Below, in pieces: positions 51,693 through 60,040 of a DNA stretch of 64,000 nt. The translations under genes and the position numbers were made by a program. This DNA is from Planctomycetota bacterium. GTDB lineage: Bacteria; Planctomycetota; MHYJ01; JACQXL01; JACRIJ01. Position 1 is the first letter of the stretch. Each line of letters opens with the position of its first letter. Location of the stretch: positions 1-64,000 of the forward strand of contig JACRIJ010000031.1 of assembly GCA_016220095.1 (NCBI GenBank), written 5' to 3'. The notes under the pieces were generated by a model. The model did not search any database, had not been told where the DNA came from, and saw nothing but the letters and a program-made list of their open reading frames with translations.

Positions 51693-52268
51693 ATGAAAAA
51701 TAAATTAATTTACATAACAGGCGGCGCGCGGAGCGGCAAGAGCGCTATGGCGGTCAAGATAGCTGAGAAATCAGGCGGCAGGACCGCTTTTCTTGCCACG
51801 GCAGAACCTCTTGACAGTGAGATGAGGGAACGCATAAGAATTCACAGGCGCGGCCGGCCCGCGGCGTGGGTTACGCTGGAATTGTCCGATTATCGCAATG
51901 TCGCCGGCATAATCAGTGAACTCGCTGACAAAAAATGCGGGGTTGTAATAATAGATTGCCTGACGCTGTGGATTTCAAATCTTCTCGGCAGGCGCGCGGG
52001 AAAAAGCGGCGAACTTACAGGCAGGGAATACGCGCTGGCGGTAAAAGAAGTCGTTTGTGAAATATCCGCGAATATCAATGCGTTCCGGGAATTCCCCGGC
52101 ACGGTTATAATAGTTTCAAATGAAACCGGCATGGGAATTGTGCCGGCCAACCAGCTTGCGCGCATTTTCAGGGATATCTGCGGCAAAGCTAACCAGTACG
52201 CGGCTGAGATTTCAGACGAGGCTTTTCTGATGGTTTCAGGAATACCGGTTGTCCTTAAGAGCCGCTGA
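51693..52268 (+). CDS. cobU: Adenosylcobinamide kinase / guanylyltransferase
   Basis: A 191-residue bifunctional enzyme that phosphorylates adenosylcobinamide and adds GMP. The P-loop GGARSGKS (about 8-15), the RIRIHRRGRP segment and VSNETGMGIVP with NQLARIFRDICGKANQ match CobU/CobP. The ATG at 51693 gives the usual length; upstream Met codons fall in the spacer. It lies 13 bases before bioA, likely co-transcribed. cobT, acting next to it in lower-ligand assembly, is 6 kb away on the other strand. Confidence 0.93.
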   Translation: MKNKLIYITGGARSGKSAMAVKIAEKSGGRTAFLATAEPLDSEMRERIRIHRRGRPAAWVTLELSDYRNVAGIISELADKKCGVVIIDCLTLWISNLLGRRAGKSGELTGREYALAVKEVVCEISANINAFREFPGTVIIVSNETGMGIVPANQLARIFRDICGKANQYAAEISDEAFLMVSGIPVVLKSR

Positions 52269-52281
52269 TTTTTATCAGGTT

Positions 52282-53652
52282 ATGAACAAATCCGCACAAT
52301 ACCGTAAAAAAGACCGCAAATATATATGGCATCCTTTTACCCAGATGAAGGGGTGGATGGACGAGGATTTTCCGGTTATTGTCCGCGGCAGTGGATGTTA
52401 TTTGTACGATGCGGACGGCAGGAAGTATCTTGACGGCGTTTCTTCGCTCTGGTGCAACGTGCACGGGCATTGCGTCAAAGCGATTGACGATGCCGTAATG
52501 GCGCAATTAAGGAAAATAGCGCATTCAACGATGCTCGGACTGTCAAATGCGCCCGCCATAGGGCTGGCGGAAAAGCTTATAGAAATAGCGCCTGCCGGAC
52601 TGAAGAAAGTTTTTTTTTCGGACAGCGGTTCCGAATCGGTGGAAGCCGCGCTTAAGATAGCCTATCAATACTGCCGGCAGAGCGGCGGCGCGAAGAGCAG
52701 GCGCAAGCAATATTTCATTTCATTGAAAGACGCATATCACGGAGACACTCTTGGGGCTGTTTCTGCAGGGAGCATTCCGCTTTTCCATAAGGTTTACGGA
52801 AAATTGCTTTTCAAGACGATAAGCGCGCCGTCACCGCACTGTTACAGGTGCCCTTGCGGAAAGTCACGCGGAAAATGTTCAATGGAATGCCTTGAAAAAT
52901 TCAGGAGCATCATAGTAAAGAACAAAGACCGGGTTGCCGGCGTCATAATGGAGCCGCTTGTACAAGGCGCCGCGGGAATTATCACGCATCCGAGCGGATT
53001 TCTGAAAGGCGTTGCGGACGCCTGCAGGGAGAACGGGGTTTTGCTTATACTTGACGAAGTCGCGACGGGTTTCGGCAGGACAGGCAGGATGTTTGCGTGC
53101 GGGCACGAGGGTGTTTCGCCGGATATATTGTGCGTTGCCAAGGGGATTACCGGCGGGTATTTACCGCTTTCAGCCACATTAACGACTGAAAAAATATACA
53201 AGGCGTTTTTAGGCGAGTACGAAGATTGCAGGGCGTTTTATCATGGACACACTTTTACGGGAAATCCGCTTGCCTGCGCTGCGGCGACAGCAAGCCTGAA
53301 ATTGTTCGGGAAAAACAAGATACTCCGGGACCTTGATGGTAAAATAGCGTATCTAAAGGGCGCATTACAGGAATTTTACAAAATAGGCATTGTCGGAGAT
53401 GTGAGGCAGTGCGGTATGATGGCGGGAATAGAGCTCGTAAGGGACCGTCGGACAAAGGAGCCTTTTCCGATGAAGGACAGGCTCGGTCACAAAGTCATTT
53501 TAGAAGCGCGCAAAAGAGGCGTTATATTGCGTCCATTGGGAAACGTGATAGTCCTGATGCCGCCGCTGTCAATATCAATGAAAGAGTTACGCGTTCTTGT
53601 TGATGTCGCGTTTGAATCCATAATGAAGTGTCAATATTGTCAAAAAACTTGA
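52282..53652 (+). CDS. bioA: Adenosylmethionine-8-amino-7-oxononanoate aminotransferase
   Basis: A 456-residue PLP enzyme of the class III aminotransferases. WHPFTQM near the N-terminus is a BioA signature, followed by SDSGSESVEAALK, DEVATGFGRTG (the PLP-ring Asp) and the Schiff-base lysine in CVAKGITGGYLPLSATL. It makes 7,8-diaminopelargonate in biotin synthesis. Other bio genes are absent here. The ATG at 52282 gives the conserved start. An insert with CYRCPCGKSRGKCSMEC (about 195-215) adds five cysteines and looks like a small metal site, seen in some BioA homologues. Confidence 0.92.
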   Translation: MNKSAQYRKKDRKYIWHPFTQMKGWMDEDFPVIVRGSGCYLYDADGRKYLDGVSSLWCNVHGHCVKAIDDAVMAQLRKIAHSTMLGLSNAPAIGLAEKLIEIAPAGLKKVFFSDSGSESVEAALKIAYQYCRQSGGAKSRRKQYFISLKDAYHGDTLGAVSAGSIPLFHKVYGKLLFKTISAPSPHCYRCPCGKSRGKCSMECLEKFRSIIVKNKDRVAGVIMEPLVQGAAGIITHPSGFLKGVADACRENGVLLILDEVATGFGRTGRMFACGHEGVSPDILCVAKGITGGYLPLSATLTTEKIYKAFLGEYEDCRAFYHGHTFTGNPLACAAATASLKLFGKNKILRDLDGKIAYLKGALQEFYKIGIVGDVRQCGMMAGIELVRDRRTKEPFPMKDRLGHKVILEARKRGVILRPLGNVIVLMPPLSISMKELRVLVDVAFESIMKCQYCQKT

Positions 53653-53676
53653 CAAAACGTATTTTTATGGCATAAT
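53649..53676 (+). promoter_or_regulatory. Promoter for the pilB-pilC-kinase operon
   Basis: TTGACA (53649-53654, overlapping the bioA stop) and CATAAT (53671-53676), spacer 16 bases. The leader to the ATG at 53698 is about 15 bases. Confidence 0.6.
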
Positions 53677-53697
53677 TACCATAATTATAGAGAAGTT

Positions 53698-55422
53698 ATG
53701 TCTGCATTCAAAAAAATAGGACAAATTCTTAAAGAGATGGAAGTGGTCAGCGAGGGGCAGATCCAGGAGGCCATTGCCATCCAGAAGGAGAATGGCGGGC
53801 CTATCGGCCGCATTCTTATTGAATTGGGGTATATTTCCGCGGATGAACTTCTTACAGCCCTCGCCGCCCAGCTGGATACGGAAGTAATTGACCTTGAAGA
53901 AAGGGACATACCGCCTGAAGTCATAAATAAGCTCACCACCACGACAGTCCGCCTTTACCGCATCATGCCGGTTTCGTTTGAGAACAACGTGCTAACCATT
54001 GTCATGGCCGATCCCATGAATATCGGCATAGTGGATGAGCTTAAGTTCATGTTAAATTGCGAGATACGGCCGGCCATAAGCAGTGAATCGGCAATTGACG
54101 CGGCTATTGAGAAATTCTACGGGCAGAAGACCGAAACCCTTGAAGATATCCTCAAGGAAATGACGAAGACCTATCAGGAATCGCTTGATTACGAACTCCT
54201 TGAGTCCAAATCCGAAAAACTTGACCTTGACAACATACAGAAAATGGCGCATGACGTGCCGGTTGTCAAATTGCTTAACCTCATACTTTATCAAGCCATA
54301 AAAGACCACGCAAGCGATATACATTTTGAACCGTTTGAAACTGAATTCAAGGTGCGTTACAGGGTGGATGGTTTCCTTGTTGAGATGCAGCCGCCGCCGA
54401 AAAAACTCGCGCTTCCGCTTATTTCCCGCATAAAAGTGCTTGCAGGGATGGATATTTCCGAGACGCGGCTTCCTCAGGACGGCAGAATAGCTCTTACGAT
54501 AGCCGGCAGACCCGTTGATCTCCGCATTTCCACTTTGCCTACGTACGGCGGTGAAAGCGTCGTTATGCGCGTCCTTGACAGGAGTTCGGTTTCGCTTGAC
54601 GTGGAAACCATAGGTTTTCGCGACGATGAATTCGCGCTCGTAAAAGACCTTATTGAACTGCCAAGCGGAATTATCGTGGTTACCGGACCGACAGGCCATG
54701 GCAAAACGACTACGCTGTACGCGTGCCTTAACCACCTTAACGATATCAAATGGAAGATAATAACAACGGAAAATCCCGTTGAATTTGACCTGCCCGGCAT
54801 TATGCAGTGCCAGATAAACGAAGAAATCGGCGTAACATATCCCGCGTGCCTGAAAAGCATCCTAAGGCAGGACCCTGATATCATACTTGTCGGGGAAATC
54901 CGCGACTTTGAAACTGCGGATATGGCGATAGAAGCGTCCCTTACAGGCCACGTTGTGCTGACTACCCTGCATTCAAATGACGCGCCTTCCACCGTAACCC
55001 GCCTGCTTGACCTCGGGGCGGAACCTTACCTTATTACTGCTACCATTGAAGCCGTAATCGCCCAGCGCCTCGTGCGCAAAGTTTGCTCCAAATGCAAGGA
55101 ATTATACGAGCCCACGGAAGAGGAATTGATGGAATTGAACATTTCCCTGAGCGATGTGAAGGGCAAGAAATTTGCCAGGGGCAAAGGATGTTCTAATTGC
55201 AACAGCACCGGTTACAGGGGGCGTATTCCGATTTTTGAAATAATGCTTGTCACCGAAAGAATAAAAGACCTTATAGTACAGCATGCGTCAACTGAAAAAA
55301 TAAGGCAGGCCGCGGTTGAACAGGGCATGCGCACCCTGCGTGAAAGCGGACTTCTTGCTATTTTTGACGGCACGACGACAATTGCCGAAGTCGTTAAGGA
55401 AACACAGTTCACAAGCGATTAA
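53698..55422 (+). CDS. pilB: Type IV pilus / type II secretion assembly ATPase
   Basis: A 574-residue secretion ATPase of the GspE/PilB group. An N-terminal T2SSE_N domain (about 1-150) is followed by the ATPase: Walker A GPTGHGKTTT (about 328-337, with His where Ser is usual), the Asp box, Walker B ILVGEIRD (about 397), the His box LTGHVVLTTLHS, and a four-Cys zinc module (CSKC...CSNC, about 463-500). It powers pilin or pseudopilin polymerisation from the cytoplasm. It heads a pilB-pilC-histidine kinase operon. No pilin gene is in the window. Confidence 0.93.
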   Translation: MSAFKKIGQILKEMEVVSEGQIQEAIAIQKENGGPIGRILIELGYISADELLTALAAQLDTEVIDLEERDIPPEVINKLTTTTVRLYRIMPVSFENNVLTIVMADPMNIGIVDELKFMLNCEIRPAISSESAIDAAIEKFYGQKTETLEDILKEMTKTYQESLDYELLESKSEKLDLDNIQKMAHDVPVVKLLNLILYQAIKDHASDIHFEPFETEFKVRYRVDGFLVEMQPPPKKLALPLISRIKVLAGMDISETRLPQDGRIALTIAGRPVDLRISTLPTYGGESVVMRVLDRSSVSLDVETIGFRDDEFALVKDLIELPSGIIVVTGPTGHGKTTTLYACLNHLNDIKWKIITTENPVEFDLPGIMQCQINEEIGVTYPACLKSILRQDPDIILVGEIRDFETADMAIEASLTGHVVLTTLHSNDAPSTVTRLLDLGAEPYLITATIEAVIAQRLVRKVCSKCKELYEPTEEELMELNISLSDVKGKKFARGKGCSNCNSTGYRGRIPIFEIMLVTERIKDLIVQHASTEKIRQAAVEQGMRTLRESGLLAIFDGTTTIAEVVKETQFTSD

Positions 55423-55470
55423 AAACCATAAATAACAGAATGCAAATCACTTTTTTAAGAGAATTCAGTT

Positions 55471-56736
55471 ATGGCAGTATTTGAATTTGAAGGGCTTGAT
55501 AAGTCGCGCAAAAAGACGAAGGCGACAGTGGAAGCAAGAAATGAACAGGAAGCAGTTGTTGCCCTGCGCAAGCGCGGCATTCAGCTTATAAAGCCGTTGA
55601 AACAGATGGGCAGTCAGGCCCCGGAACTTCCGTCAGCGGGCAAATCCGATGCGAAAGCGTCATCCTCCAAGCCCAGATTCACTTTCAGTTCGGTTTCACG
55701 CAAACAACTTACGCAATTCACAGTGCAGTTTTCAATCCTTCAGGACGCCGGCCTGCCTATCGTAAAAAGCCTTAAGATTCTTGAAGGAATGATGAAACCG
55801 TCTTATTTTAAGACGGTTCTTGAACAGGTATGGCGCGACGTGGAATCCGGCAGTACGCTTTCGGACGCGATGATAAAACATCCGAAGGCGTTTGATAAAC
55901 TTTACGTTAACCTTGTAAAAGCCGGCGAATCGGGCGGCGTGCTGGATACCATACTCCAGCGCCTTGCCAAATTCATGGAAAAATCTCAGAAATTGCGCAG
56001 AAAAGTCATCAGCGCCATGATATATCCCATCGTTGTCATCGTAGTGGCAGTCTCCATATTGATGATTATAATGTCCGTGGTAGTGCCGAAATTCCTGGAA
56101 GTTTTTAAAAACATGGGACAGGGCAACCTGCCGGCGCCCACGCAACTTTTGCTCGCGGTCAGCGGAATTATGCAGAGTTACTGGTACGTATTGCCGGTTA
56201 TCGTGGCCGGCATAATCGTAGGAGTGAAATTTGCCGTAAGGAATTACCGAGTGCGGCTTATAGTGGATAACCTTAAAATGCAGATTCCGATTTTCGGCGT
56301 CATCATCAGGAAGTCAACCATTTCGCGCCTGTGCAGGACGCTCGGCACCATGATACAGAGCGGCGTGCAGATACTTGAAGCGCTGACTATAGTGAAAAAT
56401 ACCGTGGGCAATGAAATTATTTCCAATGCCGTGCAGAGCATACACAGCGAGGTGCGCGAAGGCGGCAATATCGCCGATACGCTCGCAAAATTAAAAACAA
56501 AGGTATTTGACGATATCGTCATAAACATGATAAACGTGGGCGAAGAAACCGGCGAGCTTGATAAAATGCTCATTAAAATAGCCGACAACTATGACGATGA
56601 AGTTGATACCGCGGTTGGTACGCTTATGAGCGTGCTTGAGCCGTTGATAATCGTCGTGCTCGGCGGAGTTGTCGCTTTCATCGTAATATCCTTGTTCCTC
56701 CCGCTCGTTACCATACTTACCAATTTAGGCAAATAA
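55471..56736 (+). CDS. pilC: Type IV pilus / type II secretion inner-membrane platform protein
   Basis: A 421-residue PilC/GspF. It has an N-terminal short domain (about 1-60), then two T2SSF repeats (about 75-200 and 280-400), each with GEESG-type or GETGELDKML motifs and hydrophobic helices (about 185-210, 235-260 and 390-415). It is the membrane platform on which the PilB motor acts. It starts 48 bases after pilB with AAGAGAA before the ATG and is followed 18 bases later by a sensor kinase, all one transcript. Confidence 0.92.
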   Translation: MAVFEFEGLDKSRKKTKATVEARNEQEAVVALRKRGIQLIKPLKQMGSQAPELPSAGKSDAKASSSKPRFTFSSVSRKQLTQFTVQFSILQDAGLPIVKSLKILEGMMKPSYFKTVLEQVWRDVESGSTLSDAMIKHPKAFDKLYVNLVKAGESGGVLDTILQRLAKFMEKSQKLRRKVISAMIYPIVVIVVAVSILMIIMSVVVPKFLEVFKNMGQGNLPAPTQLLLAVSGIMQSYWYVLPVIVAGIIVGVKFAVRNYRVRLIVDNLKMQIPIFGVIIRKSTISRLCRTLGTMIQSGVQILEALTIVKNTVGNEIISNAVQSIHSEVREGGNIADTLAKLKTKVFDDIVINMINVGEETGELDKMLIKIADNYDDEVDTAVGTLMSVLEPLIIVVLGGVVAFIVISLFLPLVTILTNLGK

Positions 56737-56754
56737 AACACAGGGAAGTTTTCC

Positions 56755-58206
56755 GTGTCACTTAAACTGAAAATGTTCATGACCACGGCGGTCATTCTGC
56801 TTATCGTACTCGGGCTGATTACGGTATCGTTCTACCTTTTTGACGTCGTGAAAATCAAAACCGACAGGGAGAAGTTTGCCGACGTGGTTTACCGCGCCAC
56901 GCAGGACCTTTTCTACGCCCTGGGCCCGTCAAATTCCCTGCAGACCGAGGATGAACGCAAGCAGTTTATCGATCTGTTCGGTTCTTCTTTCATACAGCAG
57001 AATCTCATCATTGTTGACGGCGAATTCAACCTGGTAATCACATTTCATCCTTCGCCTTCAGCGGTAGTGAATGAATACAAGCCCCAACTCAGTGAAATAA
57101 TGGTTGAGAAAAAGGGATACAGGATTGAAGGCGATTTTATTATCACGAGTGTCATATTGCCGTACGGCCGCACGTGCGGATTGATTGTTGACATGAAGCC
57201 GCTCGGCATTCCGGAGATGTCTTCGGTAAAATTCGCCGCCACCATAACTCTCGTAATGGCTCTCGGCATGCTTTTGATATTCCTGAACATATACGTCAAT
57301 TTTAAAAGCATAATAATGGATCCGCTGAAAATGATTTACGATGCGTCCCTGCGCATTTCAAAAGGCGATTATTCCGCGATAATAAACAAGCCGGAAACGC
57401 ATGATGAGTTTGCCACGCTGATAGAAACATTCAATCTGATGGCAGTTTCCCTGCAGGATTATCGGAGCAATATGGAGGCGAAAGTCGCGGAGGCCGCGGA
57501 AAGGATAAGAAACGCGGAAAAAAACCTTGTCATAGCACAGCGCCTTTCCGCAATGGGCACCATGGTGGCCGGCATAGCGCATGAGATAAATAATCCTCTC
57601 GCCGGTATGATGAATGCCGTCAATTCCCTGAAAAACAAAGGCATGTCGCCGGAGAAAACAATTCAGTATCTTGATATAATTAATGACGGCCTCGCTAGAA
57701 TTGAAGGCATAGTCAGGAAAGTCCTGAATTTTTCGCCGCGCAAGATGGAGCCTGAACGGCTTAATATTTCAGAAGTGGCTGAAAAGGCGGTAGCTCTTAT
57801 GCAGTACGCGGTGAAAGACAAGCAGATTGTTGTCAAGAACAATATCGCATCCGCTCTCCCGCATGTATTCGGCGACGCGTCCGAGCTTCAGCAGGTTTTT
57901 CTCAATGTGCTTTTGAATGCGGTGGATGCCACGCAGGAGCCTGGCAGGGATATAACGCTTGATTCGGAAGTGTCCGGAGGCAATGTCGTAATTTCAATCA
58001 GCGACCGCGGCGTGGGTATTGATGAGAGCGAGGTTTCAAGGATATTTGACTATTTCTATACGACAAAGGAACCCGGCAGAGGAACCGGCCTCGGCCTGTC
58101 CATAGCGTATAATATCATAAATAACCATCAGGGCAGGATCGAAATAAAAAGCAAAAAAGGGCAAGGTACGACGGTTAAAATTACATTGCCTGTATCCTCA
58201 GTATAA
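56755..58206 (+). CDS. HAMP-domain sensor histidine kinase
   Basis: A 483-residue protein starting at GTG with AGGGAAG upstream. Two membrane helices (about 8-30 and 160-182) flank a periplasmic sensor domain. HAMP (about 183-237) leads to HisKA with the phospho-acceptor in GIAHEINNPLAGMM and a HATPase with VFLNVLLNAVDAT, DRGVGI and GTGLGLS. It has no receiver and no adjacent response regulator. Its position behind pilB-pilC suggests a role in regulating pili or secretion, although the genetics are unknown. Confidence 0.9.
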   Translation: MSLKLKMFMTTAVILLIVLGLITVSFYLFDVVKIKTDREKFADVVYRATQDLFYALGPSNSLQTEDERKQFIDLFGSSFIQQNLIIVDGEFNLVITFHPSPSAVVNEYKPQLSEIMVEKKGYRIEGDFIITSVILPYGRTCGLIVDMKPLGIPEMSSVKFAATITLVMALGMLLIFLNIYVNFKSIIMDPLKMIYDASLRISKGDYSAIINKPETHDEFATLIETFNLMAVSLQDYRSNMEAKVAEAAERIRNAEKNLVIAQRLSAMGTMVAGIAHEINNPLAGMMNAVNSLKNKGMSPEKTIQYLDIINDGLARIEGIVRKVLNFSPRKMEPERLNISEVAEKAVALMQYAVKDKQIVVKNNIASALPHVFGDASELQQVFLNVLLNAVDATQEPGRDITLDSEVSGGNVVISISDRGVGIDESEVSRIFDYFYTTKEPGRGTGLGLSIAYNIINNHQGRIEIKSKKGQGTTVKITLPVSSV

Positions 58207-58242
58207 AAAGAAGATAAACATATAAGTTAGGAAATAACAGTC

Positions 58243-58659
58243 ATGACTGAATTGGAAACGCTTAAGAAGGAATTTGCCTCCGGCAAGTACAGGGTCATAG
58301 AAAAAGACCTTGAGACTTTTCTTGTTAAAAACGCGGAGAGCATAAAGAAATTCAAGGAACAGGTGCGTTCCAAGCTGGGCAGGGAATGTTCCACGGAGAT
58401 GGCCATAAAATGGTACATACTTCAGATACGTTCCATTAATCCGACAGATGAGATAAAGTCCGAGCTTGATGAAATTGAAAAGGAGATATGGTACAGGGCC
58501 GAACAGGAAGGCGGCAGGATTGACCGTTCCAAGGTGGCCGAAGAATGGTGCATGCGGCATGCCCCCGGCTGGCGCGACCACAGGGTTTTGTCAATTATCT
58601 TTGTGTTTGACCAGAATAAGGAAAGATATACCTCGGTATTGGATAAGCTGTGGAAGTAA
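58243..58659 (+). CDS. Conserved-looking small cytoplasmic protein
   Basis: A 138-residue soluble protein, mostly helical, with a charged N-terminal region (MTELETLKKEF...KNAESIKKFKEQVRSKLG) and a C-terminal WCMRHAPGWRDHRVLSIIFVFDQNKERY. AGGAA lies nine bases before the ATG. No known motif. It follows the kinase by 36 bases and may belong to the same operon. I do not recognise a family. Confidence 0.65.
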   Translation: MTELETLKKEFASGKYRVIEKDLETFLVKNAESIKKFKEQVRSKLGRECSTEMAIKWYILQIRSINPTDEIKSELDEIEKEIWYRAEQEGGRIDRSKVAEEWCMRHAPGWRDHRVLSIIFVFDQNKERYTSVLDKLWK

Positions 58660-58660
58660 G

Positions 58661-58697
58661 GATATTTGCGATTTGAGATTTTAGAATTAAGATTTAC
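58661..58697. repeat. Heptad repeat tract between convergent genes
   Basis: TTT or ATT recurs every seven bases at 58665, 58672, 58679, 58686 and 58693 (GAGATTT, AAGATTT). Further degenerate units continue to the cobT stop at 58732. Same dialect as 51562 and 737. Confidence 0.65.
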
Positions 58698-58731
58698 GCG
58701 GGAAATTCCAACTCTTAAATTTCTACGGGTT

Positions 58732-59802
58732 CTAATTCGTCTTTTCCGATACGCCGGCACTTTTGAACGTAGCCATTTCATTGTAGATTTTTACTGAAGC
58801 GTCAAGCATAGTCATGGCCAGGGCCGCGCCTGTGCCTTCGCCGAGACGCATTTCCATGTCAAGTACGGGAACAAGTCCAAGCCGTTCCAGCATGTATCTG
58901 TGGCCTTTTTCCTGGGATTTGTGCGAGGCGAACATGTATTCAACGGCAAACGGCGACAGTTCCGCGGCGATGAGAGCGCCTGCGGTGGAAATAAAGCCGT
59001 CCACCGCGACAGGTATGCTGTTCGCGGCGCAGGCGAGTATTACTCCCGCAATGCCGCCGATTTCAAAACCGCCGACTTTTGCGAGTACGTCCACTGGGTC
59101 CTTTGAATTCGGATGGTTTAAAAGCAAGCCGGTTTGTATCATGCGAACCTTTTTTTCAAGAGTTTTGTCATCAATGCCTGTGCCGCGTCCGGTCAATTCC
59201 GGTATGGCTATTCCGCTGAAAGCCGCTATTATGGCGCTGGCCGGTGTGGTATTGCCTATTCCCATGTCGCCGGTGCCTATTATGTGTGCTCCGTTTTTTA
59301 TTTCATTTTCCGCGAGTTCCATGCCTGCCGTAACCGCGGCAACGGCCTGTTCGCGCGTCATTGCCGGACCGGTTGAGAAATCCTTTGTCCCATAGGCGAT
59401 TTTTTTATCTATGATTTTGCCTTGGGCCGCAAGTTCGGACAGGTCCTTGTCAACGCCCATATCCACGACAAGCACCCTAACGCCGGCGTGGCGCGCGAGT
59501 ACGTTAATGGCCGCACCCTTATTGACGAAATTGTAAACCATTTGCGGAGTGACTTCCTTGGGATAGGCGCTTACGCCTTGAGAGGCAATGCCGTGGTCAG
59601 CGGCCATTGTAATGATGACTTTGTTTGTCAAAACGGGTTTTTCAATCCTGTTCGTGATAGCGGCTATTCTTGCGGCGAAATCCTCAAGACGTCCGAGGCT
59701 TTTGACGGGTTTTGTAAGATTGGCAAGGTGTTCCTCGGCTTGCTTTATCAGCTTCCTGTCAACAGGCTTGATTCTTTTGGCTGTTTCCTTGATTATGTCC
59801 AT
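58732..59802 (-). CDS. cobT: Nicotinate-nucleotide-dimethylbenzimidazole phosphoribosyltransferase
   Basis: A 356-residue enzyme transferring phosphoribose to the lower-ligand base for cobamides. Conserved elements: LTKPVKSLGRLED (about 28-40), MAADHGIASQGVSAYPKEVT, GTGDMGIGNTTPASA, GRGTGIDD and the C-terminal EGTGAALAM, in the usual order and length. The ATG at 59802 has GGAG eight bases upstream; the longer frame has no support. The gene stands alone, convergent to the small helical protein, and its partner cobU is on the other strand at 51693. Confidence 0.94.
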   Translation of the reverse strand: MDIIKETAKRIKPVDRKLIKQAEEHLANLTKPVKSLGRLEDFAARIAAITNRIEKPVLTNKVIITMAADHGIASQGVSAYPKEVTPQMVYNFVNKGAAINVLARHAGVRVLVVDMGVDKDLSELAAQGKIIDKKIAYGTKDFSTGPAMTREQAVAAVTAGMELAENEIKNGAHIIGTGDMGIGNTTPASAIIAAFSGIAIPELTGRGTGIDDKTLEKKVRMIQTGLLLNHPNSKDPVDVLAKVGGFEIGGIAGVILACAANSIPVAVDGFISTAGALIAAELSPFAVEYMFASHKSQEKGHRYMLERLGLVPVLDMEMRLGEGTGAALAMTMLDASVKIYNEMATFKSAGVSEKTN

Positions 59803-59996
59803 GGCAAAACTCCAGTATGAAATAGGATTACGATTTTTGTTCAAATTGAGACGTGATTATACATTGCCGCCTGCAAAAAGCAAGTTTTTTCTATGTGTAG
59901 TGATAAAAGCTCTGTCAAGCAAGGTAAATGATTTGACGATTGCCGGAGGGCTGTTTATTTGCTATTGTCCGCATATCTCAACCTGCGGCTGTAACC

Positions 59997-60040
59997 GGTC
60001 ACCGGCTATCGGTCACTGGTTACTCGTTACCCGCTGTCCG
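59997..60040. repeat. Heptad repeat tract spanning the kinase stop codon
   Basis: GG recurs every seven bases at 59997, 60004, 60011 and 60018, then CG at 60025, 60032 and 60039. The stop codon (60020-60022) of the minus-strand kinase lies inside, so its last six codons are repeat DNA. Confidence 0.72.

Noticed and set aside
54052-54992. Minus-strand frames of 227 and 172 residues
   Set aside because: Antisense to pilB, whose motifs are complete.
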